NCBI RefSeq assembly: GCF_037102585.1
Contig: NW_027043830.1
Location: 1,054,001 to 1,118,000 of the forward strand
Reading direction: 5' to 3'
From: Saccharomycopsis crataegensis
Lineage: Eukaryota > Ascomycota > Saccharomycetes > Ascoideales > Saccharomycopsidaceae
DNA: 64,000 bases
Position 1 is the first letter of the stretch. Each line of letters opens with the position of its first letter. Below the pieces are notes generated by a model. The model saw only the letters and a list, made by a program, of their open reading frames with translations, was not told the DNA's origin and made no database searches. The position numbers and the translations under genes were made by a program. This document shows, in pieces, positions 9,608-19,671 of the stretch.

Positions 9608-11150
9608 ATGGTTCACCTCGGCCCAAAAAAACCACCTACTAGAAAAGTATGAAATGCTAAAATAAAAAAAAAAATTGGAAAAGAATGGAAAAAACTGAGC
9701 AAATCAAGTATCTTTTTTTTGACTAACATTTTTATAGGGCTCTTTAATCGATGTTCCTGAATCCTTGAAGGAGAAGGTCGATCAACTTCATACCCTCTTT
9801 TGGGTGACTCCTGAAAAACTTAAGTCCATCACCACTCACTTTGTTAGCGAGCTTGAAAAGGGTCTCTCTAAAGCTGGAGGTAACATTCCAATGATTCCAG
9901 GGTGGGTGTTTGAGTACCCAACCGGTAAGGAAAAGGGTGACTATTTGGCCATTGATTTGGGTGGAACCAACCTCAGAGTTTGTTTGATCAAGCTTGGGGG
10001 TGACAGAACTTTTGACACCATCCAATCGAAGTTTGCTTTGCCAAAGGATATTCGTACCACCGAGAGTGAAAACTTGTGGGATTTCATCGCAGTTTCCCTT
10101 AGAGACTTCCTTCACGAAGAGTTTCCTGAAGGATCTGTCCATAAATTGCCACTTGGGTTCACTTTCTCTTATCCTGCTACTCAAACTGCTTTGAACCACG
10201 GTGTCTTGCAACGTTGGACTAAGGGTTACGACATCAAGGGTGTCGAAGGCCACGATGTTGTCCCAATGTTGCAAAAGGCTTTAGACAAATACGATTTGCC
10301 AATCGAAGTCACTGCTTTGATCAACGACACTACTGGTACTTTGGTGGCCTCGGCTTACACTGATCCTGAAACTCAAATGGGTTTGATTTTCGGGACTGGT
10401 TGTAACGGTGCTTACTTTGAAAAAGTCAACAGAATTCCAAAGTTGGAAGGCAAGTTGTGCGATGATGTCGATCTCGAAGGTTTGATGGCCATCAATTGTG
10501 AATATGGGGCCTTTGACAATGAACACAAGGTCTTGCCTCGTACCAAGTACGATGTTATCATTGATGAAGAAAGTCCAAGACCTGGCCAACAAGCTTTTGA
10601 AAAAATGATTAGTGGTTACTACTTGGGTGAAGTGATGAGATTGGTTTTGCTAGATTTGTATGCCGATGGCTTCATCTTCAAGAACCAAGATATCAGCAAG
10701 TTGAATGAAGCCTACATTTTGGACACTTCCTTCCCAGCCAAGATTGAAGAAGATCCATTTGAAAATCTTAGTGACACCAACGAATTGATCCAAACCTTGC
10801 TCGGAATTAAGACCACCAAGCCAGAAAGACACTTGATTAGAAAATTGGCGGAATTTGTCGGGGAAAGATCTTCCAGACTTTCTGTTTGTGGTATCGCTGC
10901 TTTGGCCAAAAAGAGAGGTTTGACCGAATGTCACGCTGCTGCCGACGGTTCAGTGTACAACAAGTATCCAAACTTCAAGGAAAGAGCTGCCAATGCCTTG
11001 AACGACATATTTGACTGGAATTTGCCAGCCGACAAACATCCAATTAAGATTGTTGCTGCTGAAGATGGTAGTGGTGCTGGTGCTGCCATCATTGCTGCTT
11101 TGGCTGAAAACCGTTTAGCAAAGGGCTTGTCTCTTGGTGAACGCTCATGA
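9608..11150 (+). CDS. HXK2: Hexokinase (two exons: 9608-9646 and 9738-11150)
   Basis: Phosphorylates glucose and fructose in the first step of glycolysis. Exon 1 (13 codons, MVHLGPKKPPTRK) joins exon 2 (GSLIDVPESLKEKV...), giving 483 residues, against about 486 for S. cerevisiae Hxk1/2. Visible motifs are the phosphate-binding AIDLGGTN at about 84-91, the sugar-binding LGFTFSYPA region at about 154-162 and the catalytic Asp at residue 210 (INDTTG). The N-terminal KKPPTRKGS matches the segment of Hxk2 that contains the Snf1-regulated serine and the Mig1-interaction region. Codon choice is strongly biased (TTG, GGT, AAG) and I found no in-frame CTG, as expected for an abundant enzyme. The 470-codon exon 2 alone lacks an ATG at its start, so the spliced model is needed. 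HXK1 versus HXK2 cannot be told apart here. Confidence 0.95.
9647..9737 (+). other. Spliceosomal intron of hexokinase (91 nt)
   Basis: Donor GTATGA, branch-point-like GACTAAC at 9721-9727, acceptor TAG ending at 9737. Its removal joins codons 13 and 14 in frame and restores the conserved hexokinase N-terminus. If retained, translation ends at the TGA inside the donor. Confidence 0.93.
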
Positions 11151-11919
11151 TTTTGAGGATATATATGTTTATCTATTTGACGAGAACATTTTGCCACTTC
11201 AGCATTAAAATGAATGATTAAAATAAATGAGATTTATCGTTGTTTCCATCTTCTGTATGTCTAACCTGCTGCTTTCAATACAATTGTAATGGGCATAATG
11301 CATTCTATTTTAATTATTCGAGAAAGCCAACACGAAGCACTTTGAAATAGTTGGTAGCTACATTCTATACATTAACCTACATAATTTTGATAGCAATTGG
11401 TACTGGTAAACTGTAAATAAGTAGCAACATAAAATGGGGTGTGAAACATGTATAGAAAATCCGAGAATTTTCAGGAATTTGTACATTCATACAATTTTTT
11501 CAAAGAAACAGTGTATATAACATCTGTACGCACTTCCCAGTGCAATAACCCACCCATCCAAAATTGATGTTGTTCTTCCAAAACGTGTCAGGATCACTGT
11601 ATTTTACAGATTAATATCCGCTGAGGTTCAAAATGAAGGTGATATACTGGCATGGTGCTGGAACCATAAATCCCCACTAAAGTAAAAAAAAAAAAACGGG
11701 GAAAAAGCAAGAAAAAACAACATCCATCTGATATCCTGATTATTTGCTCCAAAGATTATACATTCTTATACATTTTGAGAATTGTCATGGTCGTACTGTG
11801 CATAATCTCTGCCGTCATCGCGCATTGTGTAGGGTGACCCCCAATCTTTTTATAAAAAAAAAAAAAAAAACTTGAAACTTAAACTTCGGTACACCCATAC
11901 ATCCCTGATCATATATATA
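11151..11919. other. Intergenic between hexokinase and the transposon
   Basis: AT-rich, with long A runs near 11680 and 11855-11870. It should contain the hexokinase 3' end and the remains of the promoter region of the mannosyltransferase gene before the transposon inserted. No coding frame supported. Confidence 0.5.
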
Positions 11920-12105
11920 CAGTGTTTTCATTTTTTATTCGTACCACCCACCGGAAATGTTCATACCAGTGGCAAAAAATAATTCATACCGACCCCCGGT
12001 ATTTTTCGTACCACCGCAGCGGGATTTATTCAGACCATCTAAGAAAAATAGTTCATACTATTGCACTTCAATTATTCATACCAACAGTATATAAAATTCA
12101 TATTA
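11920..12105 (+). repeat. Left terminal inverted repeat of the transposon
   Basis: Pairs with 14015-14200. Inside it a TTC(A/G)(T/G)AC(C/T)-type box recurs at 11938, 11960, 11983, 12005, 12029, 12052, 12075 and, degenerate, at 12097, with steps of 22, 23, 22, 24, 23, 23 and 22 bp. This is a regular array with a period near two DNA turns, probably transposase-binding sites. Confidence 0.93.
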
Positions 12106-12397
12106 ATTCCTTTCTTTTTTTAAGTGACTGGCTCTATAAGCCTCTAAGCTACTCAGTTTAATCAAATTATACTCATTTTTTCCATAATTCTGTGCTACTT
12201 TCTATAAAACCGGATATCTATAATAATATTAATAGTAGCACGTGATTACGGTTTTCAAGAAATGGGAACGAATGTATGGTAGGAGCTGTTCTCCATTTAA
12301 GATGATGAATTCCCACTTTTGACATTCAATTCGGTCTTTATGTGATCACCAGATTACTTACAAAAAAAAGCATAAGATTTTACCATCAAAACTAAGT

Positions 12398-13717
12398 ATG
12401 GACTTGAAAGCCAAGCTACTAACTGATGGGTATGTTGATGGCCTAGGTAATAGATTCTATGCTGAACCCAGTGAAATGACTTTAGAGTCTGAAATAGCAC
12501 CAGTTGAAGCTTGCTTTAGTTACAGTGACTATAAGCATTTTGAAAAACCTGGTATTATGGAAATTGATCCTATTTTCGAAGAAGAAGAAGATGCTAAGAT
12601 GGAAACAGAAATGAAAGAACGAAGATATAGAGGTTCGTACCGGTATTATAATCAAGCTGTCAAACAAAGATTTTGGCACTTGGTCATGGAAGAAGGTGTA
12701 TCAGCTTACAAGGCTGCAAAATTAGAAGATATACCTTTGCAAACTGCTTACACATGGAAAAGAAAGTGGAACAAAATACTTGTGAATGAATTAAATGGTA
12801 TCTCGAAGCCAATAAAGAAAAGAGGTCGTAAACCCCTTCTCACTGATGAACATAAAGAATTCCTTCAAAAATTGATAAAGGAGGATGCTACAGTGACTCT
12901 CGATTTTATGTTGGAGAGACTCAAGAAAGCCTTCACCAATGTAAGAGCCAAGGCTACAACAATCTATAACTTTGTAACCAAGGTCTGTAAGCTAAGTCTC
13001 AAACGTATTTCTAAATGGGCTTTGAGAAGAAGTCTGGAGGAATTGAAGAAACAGAGACTCGAGTGGGCAGAGAAGTATAAAGACAAGCTCGACTTTAGTC
13101 AAAACTGTATTTTCATCGACGAAGCAGGTTTCAATATCAGTATGCGGCGTGAGTATGGATGGTCTGCTGTGGGTGAAAAAGCAGTTCTTACTGTTCCCGT
13201 AACCAGAGGGCTTAATATTTCGTTCATTGGGGCAATTTCTGTCAAAGGTTGTATTGAATTAAAGGTCAGAACTCCGGTGGCTACATCCAATAAGAAGAGA
13301 AAACTTGATTCAGAAACGACCATTGACAAAGTGAGTAAAGGTACTACAGCTAATCACTTCTACAGTTTTGTAAAGTCAGTGATCCAGCAAATAGAAAATA
13401 ACGAGGAGCTCAAAGGTATGAAATATTTGATCCTTGATAATGCTGCCATTCATAAACGACGTGATCTTCAGTTACTAGTGGCACTGAGTGGCTTGGAACT
13501 TGTGTTTTTACCTCCTTATTCTCCAGGGTTGAATGCTATAGAAGAATTCTGGTCAGTATGTAAGAGTAAAGTCAAAAGATCAAACTTGAGCAAGAAGGAG
13601 CAATTAACTCCAAGGGTGAAAGAAGCCACAGAAAATATTTCCCTTGATAGTTACAAGGGATTCTGCAGACATGCTTCTAGACATATTGATCTCTGTTTAC
13701 AACAGCAGCTCTTTTGA
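12398..13717 (+). CDS. Tc1-like transposase (DD34E)
   Basis: A 439-residue cut-and-paste transposase. After an acidic N-terminal region, residues about 88-125 form a helix-turn-helix (AYKAAKLEDIPLQTAYTWKR), followed by a basic linker KKRGRK with the GRPR-like signature of Tc1 proteins and a second helical DNA-binding unit. The catalytic core has D241 in FIDEAGFN, D347 in ILDNAAIH and E382 in NAIEEFW, with LPPYSPGLN just before the Glu. The D-E spacing of 34 residues is the Tc1 pattern. No internal stop, frameshift or intron. A TATA-like TATAAAA lies at about 12203 and the ATG at 12398 has A-rich upstream sequence. The extended acidic N-terminus is longer than in typical Tc1 proteins. Function (transposition of this element) is inferred from intact residues. 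Confidence 0.93.
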   Translation: MDLKAKLLTDGYVDGLGNRFYAEPSEMTLESEIAPVEACFSYSDYKHFEKPGIMEIDPIFEEEEDAKMETEMKERRYRGSYRYYNQAVKQRFWHLVMEEGVSAYKAAKLEDIPLQTAYTWKRKWNKILVNELNGISKPIKKRGRKPLLTDEHKEFLQKLIKEDATVTLDFMLERLKKAFTNVRAKATTIYNFVTKVCKLSLKRISKWALRRSLEELKKQRLEWAEKYKDKLDFSQNCIFIDEAGFNISMRREYGWSAVGEKAVLTVPVTRGLNISFIGAISVKGCIELKVRTPVATSNKKRKLDSETTIDKVSKGTTANHFYSFVKSVIQQIENNEELKGMKYLILDNAAIHKRRDLQLLVALSGLELVFLPPYSPGLNAIEEFWSVCKSKVKRSNLSKKEQLTPRVKEATENISLDSYKGFCRHASRHIDLCLQQQLF

Positions 13718-14014
13718 AAACAAATACCGAAGATGAAGAAAAAAAATTAGAAAACAAAATACAGAAAACAAACCAAAAAAAAAAAAGTAAAAACTATAAA
13801 AAAAATTACATAAAGACACAACAAAGCTCAAAAACAAATTGATGAAAATTTAAAATTTTAAGGAAGGACGAAACCACTCCAAAATTTGGTTATGAGCCTT
13901 TGAAATGGTAAATGAGTATTGCAAAGGGGCTTTATTGGGTTTGCGGGTCCCCTATAACATGTTTAATAATATCAAAGATAAAATATTAATGAAAGCATAA
14001 GAATTTTATGCATT

Positions 14015-14200
14015 TAGTATGAATTTTGTATTCTGTTGGTATGAATAATTGAAGTGCAATAGTATGAACTATTTTTCTTAGATGGTCTGAATAAATCCCG
14101 CTGCGGTGGTACGAAAAATACCGGGGGTCGGTATGAATTATTTTTTGCCACTGGTATGAACATTTCCGGTGGGTGGTACGAATAAAAAATGAAAACACTG
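14015..14200 (-). repeat. Right terminal inverted repeat of the transposon
   Basis: Reverse complement of the left repeat. The outer 168 bp match perfectly, including seven of the eight phased boxes; the mismatches lie in the inner 18 bp. Confidence 0.93.
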
Positions 14201-14286
14201 TATGCAAAAGCCTCCCTCTGTGTTGTTAACAGCATCAAATCATCAAAGCTCTGGCTCACCAAAACTTCAAAAAACTATATATTAAC

Positions 14287-16488
14287 ATGGCCTCAGTACT
14301 GCGATTCTTTCTAAGGCGGTCCTTTCCACTACTAGTTATCGTCTTGCTCCTCGCTATTCAACTCATATATACTAGTTACAGCTCATCGTATTCGCAACGT
14401 CTTCGGACTCTCACTAATGATTATTTAAAGGTGTCCTCTGAGGAGCCCCACCACGATTCCAACGCCACTTATGACGATGATATATCTGAACTGCCGGAGA
14501 AAAATGTTGCCATATTTGACAAGCTCAACCATAAGAACCTTGCGTCCATGGTTGATGCCCATGGCTCATCAGTGATAAGTCGTCCATTAAAAGACAAGTG
14601 CAACTTATATTTTGAGCAGCTTTATGAAGAAGACTCCGATTGGAAAATCGGTAATGAGTGGATGGAGAATTTCAATAAAGAGTTATTTGAAAGTAAAGAC
14701 CGTTGGATTGAGTCCCAACTTCGGAAGTTAGAAGCTACTCGTCGTGACAAATTCGAGCATGAAAATGGACACGATTCTGAAACACCAGAGCTGTGGACGA
14801 CTGAATCAGATGAAAATCACCTTGAATTGAAATATTATGCGGAATTGGAAAAGGGCTCAACGACCCAGTATACCATGATCAATGAAATTCACCGTTTAGC
14901 AGTGTATCAAGCATGTTTTGGTAACGATGACAATTCTTCCAGTTATCAAGCATTCTTGGATGACAATGCTAATGGTATAGAAAATCGCAATTATCGCAAT
15001 ATTGAAACGAAAATGTACGGCTGGATATCTAGAAAATTGCCGATCTTTGTGCACTGGACTGGGGAACAGACTTTAGGACCTCCAACCACCATGGAAAGCA
15101 ATCATCAAGGAACCATGAACAATTTAGATGAGTCAATGTTTGACAACAAGTTGAAGTTATCTTCTAATATCGATGTGGGGTACAATGAATCGTTTTTCAA
15201 TCATTTACGCTCAGGATTTAGTGGTCGGGGTATTGTAATGTCCAGTGCTGATAAATTCTTTGACGATACTTTTGCCCTCATCAGAGCTTTAAGAGCTGTG
15301 GGAAACACGATGCCAATTCAAATTGTTCACAAGGGTGATTTATCTCCAGCTAATCAGCTTGAGCTTGTCAAAGTGGCTAGGGAAAACTCAATTGAATATC
15401 CAACTGCAGATTACTCCAAGTTGGAATCATTGGCTAGAAATAACCACGATAATTTTCGATTTAGTAAGAATTTCCCAAAACAAGATCTTTGGTTTGTTAA
15501 CGTTGATAGATGTATTGCTGACGATTATAAAGAATACTTTTCCTCTTACACCAACAAGCTCTTGGCGTATATTTTCAATTCATTTGAGGAGATGCTTCTT
15601 GTCGACTCTGATATTGTTCCTTATGTCAACCCAAGTTATTTCTTTGAGACTTCTCAGTACGTTAGCTCACATTCCTTGTTTTATAAGGACCGGAGTCATG
15701 ATGAAGAAATTTCTGAAACCGATGTTGATTTTTTCAAAGCAATGTTGCCAACTGAACTCGAAAATTGGATGTTTGGCATCAATGCTTCCACTGACAAAAC
15801 TTTGAAAAACCGATACATGGGAAGTCGTTACAAGCATTATATGGAATCAGGAGTGGTGGCTATTAACAGATTAGAGTATTGGGCTGGTATTCCAATCTCT
15901 GTTCAATTAAGTTTCTGGAAACCAGTAATGGAACGAGTGTGGGGTGACAAGGAACTCTTTTGGCTCTCCCAAAGCATTGCTGGCAATGAAAACTACGAAT
16001 TCAATAAATACCATGTGGCTGCTGTTGGACCACTCACGAAGGCTGAGAATCGTAAAGATCTTAAGGCAAAAGAGTTGTGTGCCACCCACCCGGGGCATAT
16101 TTCCAGCGATGATGATTCTCTTGTATGGATCAATTCCGGGGTCACCACTTGTAAACGTACCGATGCTTATGAGCGTGATTTCGAATCTCAACGAGAGAAG
16201 AATGGGTTCCAAACTAAAGAAGAGGTGCAGAAGTTCTACCAAGGGACATTGAAGATCACTGATGCCATCATTCCTCCTGCCGCGCCAGAAATTCACAATG
16301 AACTCGGTGAGCCTTCCAAGGGTTGGCTTCCAAGTGATATGTGCTGGGGCTATTTTTGGTGCGCCTACAGTAGCATAGGGGGTAGTTCTTTGCCAGAACA
16401 TCAAGGGTTGGTATTCAAATTCGATGAGAATAGCGTCCTCTGGCACGACTATATAAGCAAGATATATATGGGAATTACTAGTGATTAG
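14287..16488 (+). CDS. MNN1-family alpha-1,3-mannosyltransferase-like protein
   Basis: A 733-residue type II Golgi membrane protein: short basic cytosolic tail, one membrane anchor at about residues 11-29, a stem, then a luminal catalytic domain. The region from about 310 (GRGIVMSS) through the DxD-type motif D440-S441-D442 (LLVDSDIVPYVNP) and on to about 600 (VAAVGPLTKAENR) matches the Mnn1/Mnt2/Mnt3 family (Pfam Mannosyl_trans3), which adds terminal mannose to N- and O-glycans using GDP-mannose and Mn2+. Which paralogue it is cannot be said. Its ATG is 86 bp from the end of the DNA transposon, so its proximal promoter has been replaced or displaced; the only TATA-like string (14276-14282) is too close to the ATG to act as a normal TATA box. 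Confidence 0.88.
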   Translation: MASVLRFFLRRSFPLLVIVLLLAIQLIYTSYSSSYSQRLRTLTNDYLKVSSEEPHHDSNATYDDDISELPEKNVAIFDKLNHKNLASMVDAHGSSVISRPLKDKCNLYFEQLYEEDSDWKIGNEWMENFNKELFESKDRWIESQLRKLEATRRDKFEHENGHDSETPELWTTESDENHLELKYYAELEKGSTTQYTMINEIHRLAVYQACFGNDDNSSSYQAFLDDNANGIENRNYRNIETKMYGWISRKLPIFVHWTGEQTLGPPTTMESNHQGTMNNLDESMFDNKLKLSSNIDVGYNESFFNHLRSGFSGRGIVMSSADKFFDDTFALIRALRAVGNTMPIQIVHKGDLSPANQLELVKVARENSIEYPTADYSKLESLARNNHDNFRFSKNFPKQDLWFVNVDRCIADDYKEYFSSYTNKLLAYIFNSFEEMLLVDSDIVPYVNPSYFFETSQYVSSHSLFYKDRSHDEEISETDVDFFKAMLPTELENWMFGINASTDKTLKNRYMGSRYKHYMESGVVAINRLEYWAGIPISVQLSFWKPVMERVWGDKELFWLSQSIAGNENYEFNKYHVAAVGPLTKAENRKDLKAKELCATHPGHISSDDDSLVWINSGVTTCKRTDAYERDFESQREKNGFQTKEEVQKFYQGTLKITDAIIPPAAPEIHNELGEPSKGWLPSDMCWGYFWCAYSSIGGSSLPEHQGLVFKFDENSVLWHDYISKIYMGITSD

Positions 16489-19400
16489 TGATGTGACTAC
16501 AGGCATTTGCAGTCTCTTTGATAGATACTGATTTTGTTTGCCTCAGTTCCACTATTGGTGAAGGCTGTGTGGAGAATTATTTATTACTTGTTAGTTTTTT
16601 TTTCAAGTTTATGTATCTTGTATCGTCTTTTTGTTTTGTTTTTTTCTTCAGTTTCTACGACCTTTTCTATTCATTCATTTGGGGACTATTTATTGATTTA
16701 TTTGTTTGTTTGTTTTTATAGGTGAATTATGTTTAATTTTATTATATAAATGGATACCATTTCGAAAGAATTTTTTGCTTGATTTTTCAAGAAAGTATAT
16801 TTACATGAGAAAAAAAAACACTACTTCAATCTCATGCGAGTGAAGCTATACCGATATAACGGAACCAATTTAGTTTCAAGTGACTAAGGAACTTTCATTG
16901 ATATCCCTGAGTTGCCATTCCTGAGCTGTTATGATTACTAATTAAACTAACATCAAGAAACGCTAGGAATGTCTATCTATGGTTTAGTGTAATGTTGCAA
17001 ACGGGGAAAAATATTGAACTACTGGTTAGCAAGCTTGTTAGTTTACAATAATCACTCAATGGATATTATTTTGAATTGTTTTCAATTCAACTATACTACT
17101 GTATATGAAACCAAGTTTTAGCCAATGTAGTTCGTGAAACATGAATTTATTTGATGTCTGAAATATCTGTTACCACATAGAGATATCTTTTGTTCATATA
17201 TAACCTCTATCTCTGGTGGGCTGAGCCCCCCTGTGTCTTGACTCGTTCGTATACGTACAGCTTGGTATACTTATTCCAGATAGTGATTTTGGAATATGGC
17301 TCAATGAAGTTTAGTTAGAAAGTCATCGGTAGTTTTTGGAATTATATGTGAATATTTAGTAAAGATAAATGACAAAAATTGCCCAGAGGATACAAAACGA
17401 GCCCAAAAAGATATGTTGTAAAGGACTCACTGAAAATATGAATTTCGAATTGGCAAATCATATTGGAACTATAACTTGAATACAACGAACTTCAGCAAAA
17501 TTTTCAAAAAAGAAAAAAAAAAGGATTTCAGTATGCTTTGCCGTCTGAATAATATTTTTTTTTTTTTTCACTAGTCATACTAAACATCCAAATCTAAAAT
17601 TTATAGTTGTACTAATTTGAGGCAAAGTCATTTTTTTTCTCTACAATAAACCAAATATCTCTTTGATAGAAGAAAGTATTTATATCATGGAATTTTACCA
17701 ACAGGATACATAATTGTAATATAAGCTTGGACTCATGTTAATCGACGGATTGAGAGTCCTATATTATAATTCGATCTACTAATGGTTGTATCGAATGAAA
17801 TGAAATGAATTGTTAAAGAAAGTATAAATAATATGTAAATACTCAAGCTTATCCTCTAAAATAAGAATAATAAAATGGAAAACCGAGAAATATCGCTCTA
17901 TTTATATAGTTCGATCTTCTGTTAGAACTATTGGATAGTTCTAAAAGATAATAGAAAGTAATAGAAAGTAATAGAAAGTAATAGAAAGTAATAGAAAGTA
18001 ATAGAAAGTAATAGAAAGTAATAGAAAGTAATAGAAAGTAATAGAAAGTAATAGAAAGTAATAGAAAGTAATAGAAAGTAATAGAAAGTAATAGAATATC
18101 CTGGCATATTCAAGAGCCTAAAAGGGAATTCTTCGGAGGGCTAGAGTGTTCTACGAAGGATTATTAGTGAACTAGTGCATACTAGAAGTGTATTAATAAT
18201 AGCGTAATGATACCTTAAGTATGACCTATGCTACAATTATAGCGATATATGATGTTAGCAGCTAATTATGAGCCAACTTATCTTGAATACCTCTGCATCG
18301 TTCATTCATTACCTAATATTTTAGTCTTTTGCTTATTTATACATTATCCAAATAAAAATCAAATTGAATATCACAACCCTCTTCGACATCATCTTTGGTT
18401 ATATCAGGGGATTGTTCATAGGGCCAGCTCATCCAAACTTTCTTGAAAGTTTTTTTCAGTTTAGAAAGTGTTATTCCACTGTTATATTTCATTCAAGGAT
18501 TCATTATTTATTGTAAAATAATAATTTATTCAAAAAAGAAACGAACTCTGACATGTTTTTCTTTGAAGAATAATTATATTGTGTCATTACAACTTTTGTA
18601 CTAAAAAAAATACAAGGTCTGAAACTGGACATATATCAAAGACCAAGGCTCGGTTTGAGTTTTTGATCTCTATGACTTATTTGCTTTTACTTATATATTT
18701 CCGTTTGTTGGTAGTAGCAAATAATGATGCTGTATTGTGTTGTAGTCTTCCCCCTCATGGGAGCAACACCCGGCACCAAGTTTGATGATACCATTTACAA
18801 GACTTATGCTTTAACTAAGAGCTAAAGCGGGGAATTTTGTGTTTCATACCAGCAATCCATTTCACAGCCCACAATTCCACAGGTAAGCGTACAAAATCAA
18901 ATCTCTATTTATTGAAGAGATAAAAATAATTCCGAAAGGAAGCAAACCAATCAATACAACAGAAGTGTAATCATGTTGTCTAATATTCACAATGACCAAG
19001 GATTGTTTTATAATGAAGCTTTATCGTATTAAAAGGAACACCGGGTACACATCACTCCTTTCTTCTCCATATATCTCTAGCCAAATTTTTCTTTTTGGTA
19101 ATTGTAAAACGCATCATTTATTTAGGATTATTTAGTATCATTAGCCCCCTTGACATCTCCTCAAAATGTGAAGTCTTTTTGAGGATATATACCCGTCCTT
19201 GCTAAAGAGGTAGCATAAACGCATGAAATGGAGCAACGAAAAAGATTTGGTGATGTGACAACACTTTGAGAATCTGTAGAAACGATGTATATGCGATCAT
19301 AATTTTAGAGTTCCCCTCTTTTAAGTAATTGTTTTGAAGGCGCATCGTGTGATTTTAAAGAGATCTCGTCACATCTTGAATGAGTGTTCTGTTCTCTCTT

Positions 19401-19671
19401 ACATTTTTCTATGAGTTCTATTAAAATAGAGTACTACTAATTAATATATTGTTGAGTGGTATTCTCCTTCTCAATGATTTCCTCAAATAATCGCATATAG
19501 CCCTCTCATGTGTAGTGCGCTTATCTCACAGACACCCACACACCGCACAGAAATAAAGAGGAAAAAAAAATATCCCACAGTCAGTGAAAAATCACCCACT
19601 TTAGAGAATCTTTGTTGATGCGAATGTGCCACTGAACCTGATCAATCACATACCAATTTCAATACGATACC
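16489..19671. other. 3.2-kb gene-free intergenic region
   Basis: The longest stretch without a supported gene. It is AT-rich and holds a perfect 10-bp tandem array (17951-18090), small hairpins (GGGCTGAGCCC near 17217; CCTCAAAA...TTTTGAGG at about 19157-19182) and many A/T runs. I looked for tRNA A/B boxes and long frames in both directions and found none. It could hide a long non-coding RNA, a replication origin or centromeric DNA; nothing in the sequence decides between these. The right end must hold the CCT3 promoter. Confidence 0.6.
17951..18090. repeat. Tandem array, 14 perfect copies of a 10-bp unit
   Basis: Unit ATAGAAAGTA, 14 exact copies plus a partial copy at the right end (ATAGAA). 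The period is close to one helical turn and every unit has a GAAAG core, so short A-tracts are nearly in phase. The perfect identity implies recent expansion. The 61-codon frame on the minus strand through it is a by-product of the repeat. Confidence 0.97.

Larger units (their letters stand above)
11920..14200. mobile_element. Tc1/mariner-type DNA transposon, apparently complete
   Basis: A 2,281-bp element bounded by CAGTG...CACTG and flanked on both sides by TA (11918-11919 and 14201-14202), the target duplication of the Tc1/mariner superfamily. Terminal inverted repeats are about 186 bp long; the outer 168 bp are identical by eye and about four differences fall in the inner 18 bp. One intact transposase gene occupies the centre with a DD34E catalytic triad. 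The CAGTG terminus is also that of Tc1. Near-identical ends plus an open transposase suggest a recent insertion. Between the gene and the right repeat there is an A-rich stretch (13725-13870). Confidence 0.95.

Noticed and set aside
9309-9665. 118-codon frame overlapping the hexokinase promoter and first exon
   Set aside because: Competes with the well-supported spliced hexokinase model and has no recognisable domain.
11922-12161. 79-codon frame in the left terminal repeat and a matching frame in the right repeat
   Set aside because: They arise from the inverted repeat itself and carry no protein signature.
17928-18113. 61-codon repetitive frame, also considered as a CRISPR-like array
   Set aside because: A direct 10-bp tandem repeat with no spacers; the frame follows from repeat periodicity.
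16489-19671. Centromere call
   Set aside because: Long AT-rich gap and tandem array are suggestive only; no large inverted repeat or other diagnostic structure seen.
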